NCBI RefSeq assembly: GCF_029360775.1
Contig: NZ_JARKMZ010000042.1
Span: 57,878-121,877, forward strand
Reading direction: 5' to 3'
Origin: Daejeonella sp. H1SJ63
Lineage (GTDB): Bacteria > Bacteroidota > Bacteroidia > Sphingobacteriales > Sphingobacteriaceae
Length of the DNA stretch: 64,000 bases
Shown: positions 8,023-15,854 of the stretch, piece after piece
Position numbering within the stretch: the first letter of the stretch is position 1
Layout of the letters: the number at the start of each line of letters is the position of its first letter
Notes under the pieces: model-generated
The model's input: only the letters and a program-made list of their open reading frames with translations
Told to the model about the DNA's origin: nothing
Databases searched by the model: none
Program-made: the position numbers and the translations under genes

Positions 8023-11000
8023 ATGAGGGGGTCAGAAGCAAACTACGTCTACCTGATAAATAAGATTGACGGCTTTATCCGTAAATATTACCTGAACAAA
8101 ATTGTTAAGGGTGGTATTTTTATGATTAGTTCTCTTTTTGCTGCCTATATCATCATTGCCATTGCTGAATACTGGGGTCATTTTGATCAGGTTATTAGAA
8201 GTTTCCTTTTCTATGCTTTTATAGGCGGAAATCTTTTTGTTTTAATAAACTATATCACTATCCCCCTGCTTTCTTATTACAAACTCGGAAAAACAATTAG
8301 TCATGAACAAGCCGCAACAATAATAGGACAGCATTTCAGTCATGTAAAAGATAAGCTGCTAAACGCGATTCAACTAAAACAGCTTTCTGAACTAAACCCT
8401 GATCAAAGAACATTAATTGAGGCCGGTATCAATCAGAAAGTTGCCGAACTCAGACCAATTCCATTCAGCTCAGCCATCCATATAGGCAATAACCGCAAAT
8501 ACCTTAAATATGCAGTGGCTCCACTGGCGATTATTATTTTTATATTTTTTGCTTCCCCATCTATTTTAAGTGAAAGTACCGAGAGGCTGATCTATCACAA
8601 CCGTAATTTTGTTAAAAAAGCACCTTTTACTTTTGAGATACTCAACAACAATCTTATTGCCGTACAGGGAAGTGATTTTGAGTTAAAAGTAAAATTAAAC
8701 GGCAATGAGATCCCCTCTGAATTATATCTTGAAGACGGACCCAATACCTACAAACTTGATAAAGAAAATATTGTCAGATTCAGTTACAGCTTCAAAAACT
8801 TGCAAAAAAACAAGAAAATACGCCTTATTGCTGGTGAATTCAGTTCTGAAGATTATCTGATAGAAGTTAAACCCAAACCATCACTGCTTAATTTTGATGT
8901 TTTCATTAACTATCCCCCCTATCTGAATAAAAGCAATGAAAAACTTGAAAACACCGGCGATTTAGTGATTCCTGAGGGTTCTTCAATAACATGGAAGTTC
9001 AGAGCTGATAACAGCGAGCAACTGGATGTTAAGCTTGAGAATAAGTCCTTTCTGATCGCTGAATCAGAAGAAAACCTGTTCAGCTTTTCTCATCGGGCAA
9101 AAAAAGATCTGAGCTACACGGTGAAACCAATAAATAAAGAGGTCAGGTCATCCGAATCATTTACCTACCAGATTAAAGTAATACCCGATCTGCTTCCTTT
9201 GATCGAAGTTTCTGAACGTCCGGACTCAGTAAATGCAAAACTGCTTTATTTTATTGGTCAGGTGAATGATGATCATGGATTCACCAAACTCAATTTTAAT
9301 TACAGAATACTGTCAGCTGATTCAGGAAATAAAGAAAAGACGCAAAATAAAGGTGTTCAATTCGACAAAAATGATCTGCAGAGCAATTTTTACCATGTCT
9401 GGAATGCAGCAGAAGCCGGAGCGTTACCGGGAGATCAAATTGAATATTATTTTGAGGTATTTGATAATGACGGCGTTAATGGCCCTAAGGCTGTGAAATC
9501 GAACGTAAAAACTTTTAAACTTCCTTCTGAAAAGGAAATCAGCAGACAGTTAGAGGAAAATGCCAGGCAGCTTAAAGAAAAAATGGAATCTGCCATTAAG
9601 GAAGCCACTAAACTTGAAAAAGAAACAAAACGTTTAAATCAGGATCTGCTTGAAAACAAAGCGCTTTCTTATGATGAGAAAAAGCGCCTGGAAAATCTGC
9701 TCCAAAAACAAACAGAACTGGAAAATCTGGTAAAGGAGATTCAAAAGGAAAACAAACAGAATATTGTTGAATTGCAGGAAAACAGTGAGCAGAATGAGAA
9801 AATTTTGGAAAAGCAAAAACAAATCGGAGAGCTCTTCAATAATGTTCTGGACGAAAAAACACGTGAGATCCTGAAAAACATCGAAAAATTGCTCGAAAAG
9901 AATAATAAGAACCTTACACAGGACGAACTTTCAAAAATGCAGATGGACAATAAATCCCTGCAAAAGGAACTGGACAGAATTTTAGAGCTTTACAAACAAC
10001 TTGAATTCGAACAAAAACTAACTGAGACAATTGAAAAGCTCAATAAACTGGCAAGCGAGCAGAAAGAACTTTCTGATAAAACACTGGAAAAGGATACTGA
10101 TAATCAGCAATTGAAGCAAGAACAAAATAAACTCAATAATGAGTTTAAAGAACTGCAGGAGCAACTGAACAAGCTCGAAGAAAAAAACAATGATCTTGAG
10201 CAGAAAAACGATTTCAAAAATCCCGAAAAAGAACAGGAACAGATTGAACAGCAACAGGAACAGATTTCTGAAAACCTCAGCAAAAAAGAGATAAAGAAAG
10301 CTGCAGAAAACCAAAAGAAAGCTGCTTCTCAGATGGAACAGCTTTCAAAAAAGCTTGAAAATATGCAGCAGGAGGCTGAAGAAAAAGAAAATGACGTGAA
10401 TGCCAAAGAGTTAAGGGAGATACTCGACAATTTATTATTCAGTTCATTTGAGCAGGAAAAAACAATGCAAACGATCCGTTCAATAAATATAAACGATCCC
10501 GGATATGTGCTGCAGACACAGAAACAAAAAGATATTCAGATCAATCTGAAGATGATTGAAGATAGTTTGTATTCCCTTAGTAAAAGGATTCCTCAGATAC
10601 AGTCTGTTGTAAACAAAGAAATTCAAATAATTAACCACAATGTTAATAAAGCCATTGAAAGTCTGGGCGAGCGAAGAACTGCTGAAGCTAATCGAAACCA
10701 GCAGTTTGCAATGACTTCAATTAACAATCTGGCTTTGATGCTGAATGAAGCATTGGAGCAATTACAAAAGGCTCAGCAAAATTCCAAAACCGGAGGAAAG
10801 AGTAAAAAGAAGCAAAGTCTTTCACAACTCAGTAAAATGCAGGAACAATTAAATCAAAACATGCAAAAAGCCCGGGAAGAAATGCAAAAGCAAGGCAAAC
10901 AAGGTTCAGGACAGCAGGGAAGCCGAAATCGGGCCATGAGCGAGCAATTGACAAAAATGGCAAGAGAGCAGCAGATGATCAGACAAGCCATGCAGGAAAT

Positions 11001-11370
11001 TAACCGGTTGGAGAACAAAAGCGGAAAAGGTGGCTTGGGAAATCTCGATAAATTGATGAAAGAGATGGAACAAACTGAAACTGATCTCGTAAACAAAAAA
11101 ATACAGCAGGAAACTTTAGTACGACAGAAAGAAATTCTAAGTAAATTACTTGAAGCTGAAAAGGCTGAACGTGAACGCGAACAGGATGAACTTAGAGAAA
11201 GTAAAGAAGCAAACCAATTACCACCTGTAAATTCTCTATTATTGCAGGAATATCAAAAAATTAAGCAAAAAGAAATTGATTTGCTTAAAACTGTATCCCC
11301 GTCTCTGAATACATTTTACAAAATAAAGGTGGGAGATTATTTTAAATATTTAAATTCGGGCAATAAATGA
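8023..11370 (+). CDS. DUF4175 family membrane-anchored coiled-coil protein
   Basis: 1115 residues. Three hydrophobic segments (about 32-53, 64-86 and 165-185) anchor the N-terminus. A probably periplasmic beta-rich region covers about 190-500. From about residue 500 to 1090 the chain is dominated by Glu, Lys, Gln and Asn in heptad patterns, consistent with very long coiled coils, with a Gly/Ser/Gln linker near 955-975. The family is common in Bacteroidota but has no established function. The gene overlaps the next one by 4 bases (ATGA), so it is translationally coupled to an RsbW-like ATPase and ybeY. Confidence 0.85.
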   Translation: MRGSEANYVYLINKIDGFIRKYYLNKIVKGGIFMISSLFAAYIIIAIAEYWGHFDQVIRSFLFYAFIGGNLFVLINYITIPLLSYYKLGKTISHEQAATIIGQHFSHVKDKLLNAIQLKQLSELNPDQRTLIEAGINQKVAELRPIPFSSAIHIGNNRKYLKYAVAPLAIIIFIFFASPSILSESTERLIYHNRNFVKKAPFTFEILNNNLIAVQGSDFELKVKLNGNEIPSELYLEDGPNTYKLDKENIVRFSYSFKNLQKNKKIRLIAGEFSSEDYLIEVKPKPSLLNFDVFINYPPYLNKSNEKLENTGDLVIPEGSSITWKFRADNSEQLDVKLENKSFLIAESEENLFSFSHRAKKDLSYTVKPINKEVRSSESFTYQIKVIPDLLPLIEVSERPDSVNAKLLYFIGQVNDDHGFTKLNFNYRILSADSGNKEKTQNKGVQFDKNDLQSNFYHVWNAAEAGALPGDQIEYYFEVFDNDGVNGPKAVKSNVKTFKLPSEKEISRQLEENARQLKEKMESAIKEATKLEKETKRLNQDLLENKALSYDEKKRLENLLQKQTELENLVKEIQKENKQNIVELQENSEQNEKILEKQKQIGELFNNVLDEKTREILKNIEKLLEKNNKNLTQDELSKMQMDNKSLQKELDRILELYKQLEFEQKLTETIEKLNKLASEQKELSDKTLEKDTDNQQLKQEQNKLNNEFKELQEQLNKLEEKNNDLEQKNDFKNPEKEQEQIEQQQEQISENLSKKEIKKAAENQKKAASQMEQLSKKLENMQQEAEEKENDVNAKELREILDNLLFSSFEQEKTMQTIRSININDPGYVLQTQKQKDIQINLKMIEDSLYSLSKRIPQIQSVVNKEIQIINHNVNKAIESLGERRTAEANRNQQFAMTSINNLALMLNEALEQLQKAQQNSKTGGKSKKKQSLSQLSKMQEQLNQNMQKAREEMQKQGKQGSGQQGSRNRAMSEQLTKMAREQQMIRQAMQEINRLENKSGKGGLGNLDKLMKEMEQTETDLVNKKIQQETLVRQKEILSKLLEAEKAEREREQDELRESKEANQLPPVNSLLLQEYQKIKQKEIDLLKTVSPSLNTFYKIKVGDYFKYLNSGNK

Positions 11371-11798
11371 TCAATCAGACAGAATATTCGGATAATACTT
11401 CATTGTATACTATTCAATTGCCTTCAAAAATTGAAAGTATTACTATTGTCGAAAATTTCATCGACGAGCTTAGTGCCAAGTACGGATTTAGTGACGAGAT
11501 CTATGCTAATGTACTTACTTGTCTGAGCGAAGCAGTTATTAATGGAATTGTTCACGGAAACAGACAAAATCCTGAGAAAAAGGTATATATAAATCTTGAA
11601 GTAATTGAAAATAAGCGACTTATCTTCACAATATCAGATGAAGGTGAAGGCTTTAATTTCAATAATCTACCTGATCCAACTGCACCTGAGAATATTGAAA
11701 ATCTAACCGGAAGAGGTGTTTTCATCATTAAAAAGCTTGCCGACCAATGTATTTTCAACTCTAAGGGTAACGAGCTTGAACTACATTTTAAAATTTAA
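11367..11798 (+). CDS. RsbW-like ATP-binding regulator (GHKL/HATPase_c)
   Basis: 143 residues covering a single histidine-kinase-type ATPase domain of the anti-sigma/serine-kinase (RsbW/SpoIIAB) kind. The N-box is EAVINGIVHGN, the G1 box is DEGEGFN and the G2 box is GRGVFII. No transmembrane segment or other domain is present. Family members phosphorylate an anti-anti-sigma (STAS) partner or bind a sigma factor; no such partner is encoded nearby. It overlaps DUF4175 by 4 bases upstream and ybeY by 1 base downstream, so the three genes form one operon. The partner is unknown. Confidence 0.85.
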   Translation: MINQTEYSDNTSLYTIQLPSKIESITIVENFIDELSAKYGFSDEIYANVLTCLSEAVINGIVHGNRQNPEKKVYINLEVIENKRLIFTISDEGEGFNFNNLPDPTAPENIENLTGRGVFIIKKLADQCIFNSKGNELELHFKI

Positions 11799-12229
11799 TG
11801 AGCAGCTTAGCCATTCATTTCTTTTCTGAAGACATTGATTTTACTTTAAAACAAAAAATTTTCATTCGAAAATGGATTCGCAATACCATTATTGCTGAAG
11901 GACATAAGCTCAGAGAACTGAATTTTATTTTTTGCAGTGATGCCTATCTTTTAGGAATAAATCAGCAATATCTTAACCACGATACTCTCACAGATATCAT
12001 CACTTTTGATAACAGTGATAAAAAATCAGTTATTGCAGGCGATATATTTATCAGCATTGAGCGTGTTCGTGAAAATGCCGGCATCTTTAAGGTGAAAGAA
12101 GATGATGAGCTGCACAGGGTTATGATTCATGGTACACTACACCTGTTGGGTTACCCGGATAAAGGAAAAGCTGCAAAAGCTCTTATGACAGAAAAAGAGA
12201 ATCTTTATCTGTCACGAAGAGCTTTCTGA
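11798..12229 (+). CDS. ybeY: Endoribonuclease YbeY (16S rRNA maturation)
   Basis: 143 residues, normal length. The zinc motif reads His111-x3-His115-x5-Asp121 (HGTLHLLGYPD); in E. coli YbeY the third ligand is His, here it is Asp, a change I recall from other Bacteroidota. TDIITFD near residue 65 and GDIFIS near 81 are the other conserved strands. YbeY acts in 16S rRNA 3'-end processing and ribosome quality control. The start codon overlaps the stop of the RsbW-like gene (TAATG), and the stop lies one base from the end of the convergent pirin gene. Confidence 0.92.
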   Translation: MSSLAIHFFSEDIDFTLKQKIFIRKWIRNTIIAEGHKLRELNFIFCSDAYLLGINQQYLNHDTLTDIITFDNSDKKSVIAGDIFISIERVRENAGIFKVKEDDELHRVMIHGTLHLLGYPDKGKAAKALMTEKENLYLSRRAF

Positions 12230-12230
12230 T

Positions 12231-12941
12231 TTATTGCATTGGAACTTCTATAATCAGAACCTGTGAGTTCTCCATAATTTCAATTTCAAAACTTTCAGTA
12301 TCATAAACGCCAATTGCATCTCTTTTTAGAAGCAGTGCACCATCGATTTTTGCAGAACCCTCAATCATAAACACATAAGCACCGTTTCCCGGATTCTGAA
12401 TAGTGTAATTAGCTTCCCTTCCTGCATCAAACTTCCCTATGCTGAAAAATGCATCCTGATTAATCCACATTACACCAGGAGCTGCTTTTGGAGAGACAAG
12501 TGTAAGAAAGGTATTTTGATTTGAATTTATGTCGTATTTCATCTGATCATAGCGGGGTTGAATATTCCTCTCTTTAGGAAATACCCAAATTTGAAGCAGA
12601 TTTACAGGCTGCGTTGATGAACCATTAAATTCAGAGTGCTGTATCCCTTTACCTGCAGACATGATCTGAACCTCGCCTGCAGTAATATTACCTATAGATC
12701 CAAGGCTGTCTTTATGGGCCAGCGCACCTTTCAAAGGAATTGTAACGATCTCCATATTATCATGCCCATGAGTCCCAAAACCCATCCCTGGTGCTATAAT
12801 ATCATCATTAAGTACTCTTAACAAACCGAAATGTGTTTTTGCCGGGTCAAAATAATTTGCAAAACTGAAAGAATGTGCAGCTTTCAGCCAGCCATGATCC
12901 TGAATTCCGCGGTCTGCTGCGCGGTGAATGATCTTTTTCAT
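12231..12941 (-). CDS. Pirin family protein (bicupin)
   Basis: 236 residues starting at ATG 12941 (MKKIIHRAADRG). A longer reading frame to 13037 exists but would only translate the GC-rich palindromic repeat and is rejected. Pirin metal ligands are visible: His58, His60, His102 and Glu104 (THGHDNMEI and QHSEFN). Bacterial pirins of the YhhW kind can show quercetinase activity; physiological roles are mostly unclear. The gene is immediately preceded by copy B of the leader repeat and is divergent from the oxidoreductase gene. It ends one base from ybeY. Confidence 0.9.
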   Translation of the reverse strand: MKKIIHRAADRGIQDHGWLKAAHSFSFANYFDPAKTHFGLLRVLNDDIIAPGMGFGTHGHDNMEIVTIPLKGALAHKDSLGSIGNITAGEVQIMSAGKGIQHSEFNGSSTQPVNLLQIWVFPKERNIQPRYDQMKYDINSNQNTFLTLVSPKAAPGVMWINQDAFFSIGKFDAGREANYTIQNPGNGAYVFMIEGSAKIDGALLLKRDAIGVYDTESFEIEIMENSQVLIIEVPMQ

Positions 12942-13094
12942 CTGTTTATTTTTTCGTTTTTTAATAATGATGAATCTACCTGCCGGTAGACAGGCCTGCC
13001 TACAGCAGGCAGGCCTGCATGCCGTCAGGCATGGCAATCAAGATCCGATAGTCATCCCCCTGTGGGTTTTACCAAAATCATGATGGTTTCATAT
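12942..13094 (-). repeat. Leader repeat, copy B (before pirin)
   Basis: Homologous to copy A at 2779-2910: the same T-rich segment next to the start codon, TGATGAA, a C-run/G-run block and the terminal ATGATGGTTTCATAT. The palindromic middle is longer here and includes GCCTGC-CTACA-GCAGGC and CATGCC-GTCA-GGCATG hairpins. As in copy A it abuts the start codon of an unrelated minus-strand gene. Confidence 0.75.
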
Positions 13095-13108
13095 TGATAA
13101 TTTAAATA

Positions 13109-13122
13109 TATGTTTAAACATA
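13109..13122. promoter_or_regulatory. 14-bp palindrome between divergent pirin and oxidoreductase genes
   Basis: TATGTTTAAACATA is a perfect palindrome located 27 bases upstream of a TAnnTTTG promoter element (13150) for the plus-strand gene, a position suited to a dimeric regulator. No regulator gene is adjacent. Confidence 0.4.
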
Positions 13123-13149
13123 CAATATTAATTCCAAACCTAATATGCG

Positions 13150-13157
13150 TACCTTTG
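13150..13157 (+). promoter_or_regulatory. Candidate -7 element for the oxidoreductase/ABC-F pair
   Basis: TACCTTTG matches TAnnTTTG exactly, 21 bases before the ATG at 13179. The -33 region lacks a clear TTTG. Confidence 0.5.
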
Positions 13158-13178
13158 CTGATTATTTAGCTGAAGTTA

Positions 13179-13835
13179 ATGTCATATAAAGTCATATTGG
13201 TTGGTGGTAGCGGACTTATTGGCAGTTGTTTGCTGTCTGAGCTTCGCAGCTCCGATGAAATTTCTGATATCCTGCTTGTAGCACGAAGCGCATCAGGAAT
13301 TTCCGATCCTAAGATCAGAGAGCTGATCCTGAACTTTGATGATCTTGATTCCCATGCTGAGGAACTAAAAGCCGACATTATATTCAGCTGCCTTGGTACA
13401 ACCACAGGAAAAACACCCGATGCAAATCTATACAGAAAGATAGATCTGGAATATCCTTTAAAAATGCTTCATATCGGAATGAATAAGGGGCTTAAACAAT
13501 TTCATATTGTTACATCAATAGGTGCAGATGCAGCCTCATCAAACTCCTATTTAAAACTTAAAGGCGAACTGGAAAATAGTCTAAAATCATCCGGTGTTCC
13601 TTCTCTTCATATTTACCAGCCATCATTTCTTAAAGGTGAAAGACGAGAAAAAAGACCTGCAGAGATAATCATGAATATACTTTCGGTTATTATTGATCCT
13701 TTACTTATCGGACCCTTAAAAAAATACAAAAGTATTAAAGCCAAAACTGTTGCAAAAACAATGTTAAAACAATCCTTAAAAGATCTTAAAGGAACATTTA
13801 TATACCCTTCCATACAAATACAGAATCTATCGTGA
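13179..13835 (+). CDS. NAD(P)-binding oxidoreductase, atypical SDR (HTATIP2-like)
   Basis: 218 residues. The N-terminal VILVGGSGLIGS (residues 5-16) is a GxxGxxG-type nucleotide-binding loop of an extended/atypical short-chain dehydrogenase. IIFSCLGTT near 67, VTSIGAD near 110 and a Tyr-x3-Lys in SYLKLKGELE match the NAD(P)H-binding/TIP30-like group. Its substrate is unknown. The stop overlaps the GTG start of the ABC-F gene by 4 bases, so the two are translationally coupled. Confidence 0.8.
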   Translation: MSYKVILVGGSGLIGSCLLSELRSSDEISDILLVARSASGISDPKIRELILNFDDLDSHAEELKADIIFSCLGTTTGKTPDANLYRKIDLEYPLKMLHIGMNKGLKQFHIVTSIGADAASSNSYLKLKGELENSLKSSGVPSLHIYQPSFLKGERREKRPAEIIMNILSVIIDPLLIGPLKKYKSIKAKTVAKTMLKQSLKDLKGTFIYPSIQIQNLS

Positions 13836-15691
13836 GCATATTATCTACGGAACAATTAGGACATTCATTTAATGATAACTGGCTTTTCAAAGACATTTAT
13901 TTCGGTCTCGAAAAAGGCGACCGCGTTGCTCTTGTTGGAATAAACGGAACCGGAAAATCAACTTTCCTGAGAATCCTTTCGGGCCTTCTTGCACCTTCTA
14001 TTGGCAAGGTAGTAACTGAACGCGATCTGAGGATTGGTTATCTGGAACAAGACCCGCAGTTTCAGAATCAAAATACCATATCAGACTTTATTTACTCCAT
14101 TGGAAATGAGAGACAGCAACTGATCAGAAAATACGAAGAAGCTGTAAATCAGGAAGTTCATGATGAAAAATTGCTTAACAGGTTGATGGATGAGTTAAGC
14201 AATGCAAACGCCTGGGAATACGAATATGAGATCAAAACTATTCTTGGGAGAATGGGTGTACATAATCTGGAACAAAAGATCAGCACTTTATCCGGCGGAC
14301 AAAGAAAACGCCTGGCTTTAGCTAAATTACTGATCGATGATCCGGATGTTTACATCCTCGACGAACCAACGAACCACCTTGATATAGAAACCATCGAATG
14401 GCTTGAGAGCTATCTGACCGGAGGACATAAAACGATATTATTGGTTACTCATGACAGATATTTTCTGGATAATGTATCATCCAGAATTATTGAACTTGAC
14501 CGTGGTAAACTTCAGAATTTTAATGGCAATTACAGTTATTATCTGGAAAGAAAAGCCGAAATGGAAGCAGCTGAAGACGCTGCATTCAGTAAAAATACCA
14601 ATCTCCTTAAGAAAGAACTGGAATGGATGCGCAGACAACCTAAAGCCAGAACAACAAAATCCAAATCAAGAATTGATGCTTTCTACGATCTTGAAGAAAA
14701 AACAAAAGGTCGTAATATTAAGTCAAATCTGGAATTAAGTGTCAATGTATCCAGACAAGGTAACAAGATTCTGGAACTCGATCATATCAGTAAATCATTC
14801 AATGGAAAAGCTATCATCAATAACTTCTCCTACATATTTAAAAAGGGAGACAGAATTGGTGTTGCAGGCAGGAATGGAACCGGAAAATCAACCTTACTGA
14901 ATATCATTACCGGAGTAATTAAACCAGATAGCGGGCATGTGAATGTGGGTGAAACTACAGTATTTGGCTATTACCGTCAGGGCGGACTGGAATTTAAAGA
15001 AGACGAACGCGTAATCGACGTAGTAAAAAATATTGCGGAATATATCACTATGGCAGATGGAAAGAACCTTACAGCCAGTCAGGTTTTAACTCACTTCCTC
15101 TTCCCTCCTGCCAAGCAATACGGCATGGTAAACAAGTTAAGCGGGGGCGAAAAGAAGCGTTTGCAATTAATGAGGGTTCTGATGAAAAATCCGAACTACC
15201 TGATACTGGATGAGCCAACCAACGATCTTGATATCGACACGCTTAATGTACTTGAAGACTTTTTGCTCAATTTTCCGGGTATATTAATGCTGGTATCTCA
15301 CGACAGATATTTAATTGATCGTCTTACTGATCAGCTTTTCATATTTGAGGGGGAAGGAAAGGTGCAGATTTATAATGGCAACTATACAGATTACAGACTG
15401 GAACAGGAAGAACCCAAAAAGACTTCAAAAGAAAAGTCTGACCCGGAAGTAAAGAAACCCGGGACTGCCTCAGTAAAAAGAAAGTTAAGCTTTAAGGAAG
15501 AAAAAGAGTATGAGACCCTGGAAATTAAAATCAGCGAACAGGAAGAAAAGATACTTGTTTTAACCAAAGAGCTTAATTCAGGAATAACTGATCATACCAG
15601 ATTATCTGAAATTTCAGGAGAAATCAAAAATCTGAAAGATGGGGTTGATGAAATGACTTTGCGCTGGCTGGAATTATCAGAATTAAAATAA
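13832..15691 (+). CDS. ABC-F family ATPase (Uup-like)
   Basis: 619 residues with two ABC cassettes in one soluble chain and no membrane segments. Walker A loops are GINGTGKST (first half) and GRNGTGKST (second half); signature motifs are LSGGQRKRLAL and LSGGEKKRLQL, each followed by a Walker B ILDEPTNHLD or ILDEPTNDLD. A charged linker separates the halves, and a C-terminal coiled-coil domain (about 545-619) resembles Uup. ABC-F proteins act on ribosomes and some protect against antibiotics. Translation starts at GTG 13832, overlapping the upstream stop; no suitable ATG exists before the first strand. Confidence 0.9.
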   Translation: MSILSTEQLGHSFNDNWLFKDIYFGLEKGDRVALVGINGTGKSTFLRILSGLLAPSIGKVVTERDLRIGYLEQDPQFQNQNTISDFIYSIGNERQQLIRKYEEAVNQEVHDEKLLNRLMDELSNANAWEYEYEIKTILGRMGVHNLEQKISTLSGGQRKRLALAKLLIDDPDVYILDEPTNHLDIETIEWLESYLTGGHKTILLVTHDRYFLDNVSSRIIELDRGKLQNFNGNYSYYLERKAEMEAAEDAAFSKNTNLLKKELEWMRRQPKARTTKSKSRIDAFYDLEEKTKGRNIKSNLELSVNVSRQGNKILELDHISKSFNGKAIINNFSYIFKKGDRIGVAGRNGTGKSTLLNIITGVIKPDSGHVNVGETTVFGYYRQGGLEFKEDERVIDVVKNIAEYITMADGKNLTASQVLTHFLFPPAKQYGMVNKLSGGEKKRLQLMRVLMKNPNYLILDEPTNDLDIDTLNVLEDFLLNFPGILMLVSHDRYLIDRLTDQLFIFEGEGKVQIYNGNYTDYRLEQEEPKKTSKEKSDPEVKKPGTASVKRKLSFKEEKEYETLEIKISEQEEKILVLTKELNSGITDHTRLSEISGEIKNLKDGVDEMTLRWLELSELK

Positions 15692-15698
15692 GAATACA

Positions 15699-15806
15699 AT
15701 GAGTCTGTCAGATATCATTGCAACAAGCAGAGTAAGTATACTTTTAGCGGCATACTTACTGATTTTGTTAAGCGTGTTCCACGTGAAACAATTATTAATT
15801 AAGTAA
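15699..15806 (+). CDS. Possible 35-residue membrane peptide overlapping a parS site
   Basis: An ATG eight bases after the ABC-F stop opens a 35-codon frame whose centre (SILLAAYLLILLSVF) would make one hydrophobic helix, ending HVKQLLIK. It is unrecognised. The frame runs through the first parS site, so conservation there may reflect the DNA site and not a peptide. It could equally be a chance ORF in a regulatory spacer. Confidence 0.3.
   Translation: MSLSDIIATSRVSILLAAYLLILLSVFHVKQLLIK
15775..15790. promoter_or_regulatory. parS centromere site 1
   Basis: TGTTCCACGTGAAACA fits the 16-bp chromosomal parS consensus TGTTNCACGTGAAACA, the ParB/Spo0J binding site found mostly near replication origins. 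It deviates from a perfect palindrome at one pair. Confidence 0.85.
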
Positions 15807-15829
15807 TGAGTAATTTTGTAAAAAAAGGT

Positions 15830-15845
15830 TGTTCCACGTGGAACA
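15830..15845. promoter_or_regulatory. parS centromere site 2
   Basis: TGTTCCACGTGGAACA is a perfect 16-bp palindrome with one change from the parS consensus, 55 bases from site 1 and 9 bases before the mnmG start codon. Two such sites so close together are very unlikely by chance. Confidence 0.85.
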
Positions 15846-15854
15846 TTAAATAAA

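Noticed and set aside
9266..11096. Several opposite-strand and other-frame ORFs within the DUF4175 gene
   Set aside because: Phe/Leu/Ile-rich antisense reads of Lys/Glu/Gln codons; typical shadows of a coiled-coil gene.
12942..13037. N-terminal extension of the pirin ORF by 32 residues
   Set aside because: It translates the palindromic repeat and precedes the natural pirin start MKKIIHRAADRG; the dacB copy of the same repeat is not coding.
13832..15691. ABC-F gene as an antibiotic-resistance determinant
   Set aside because: Sequence fits the housekeeping Uup-like type with C-terminal coiled coil; nothing points to a resistance subfamily.
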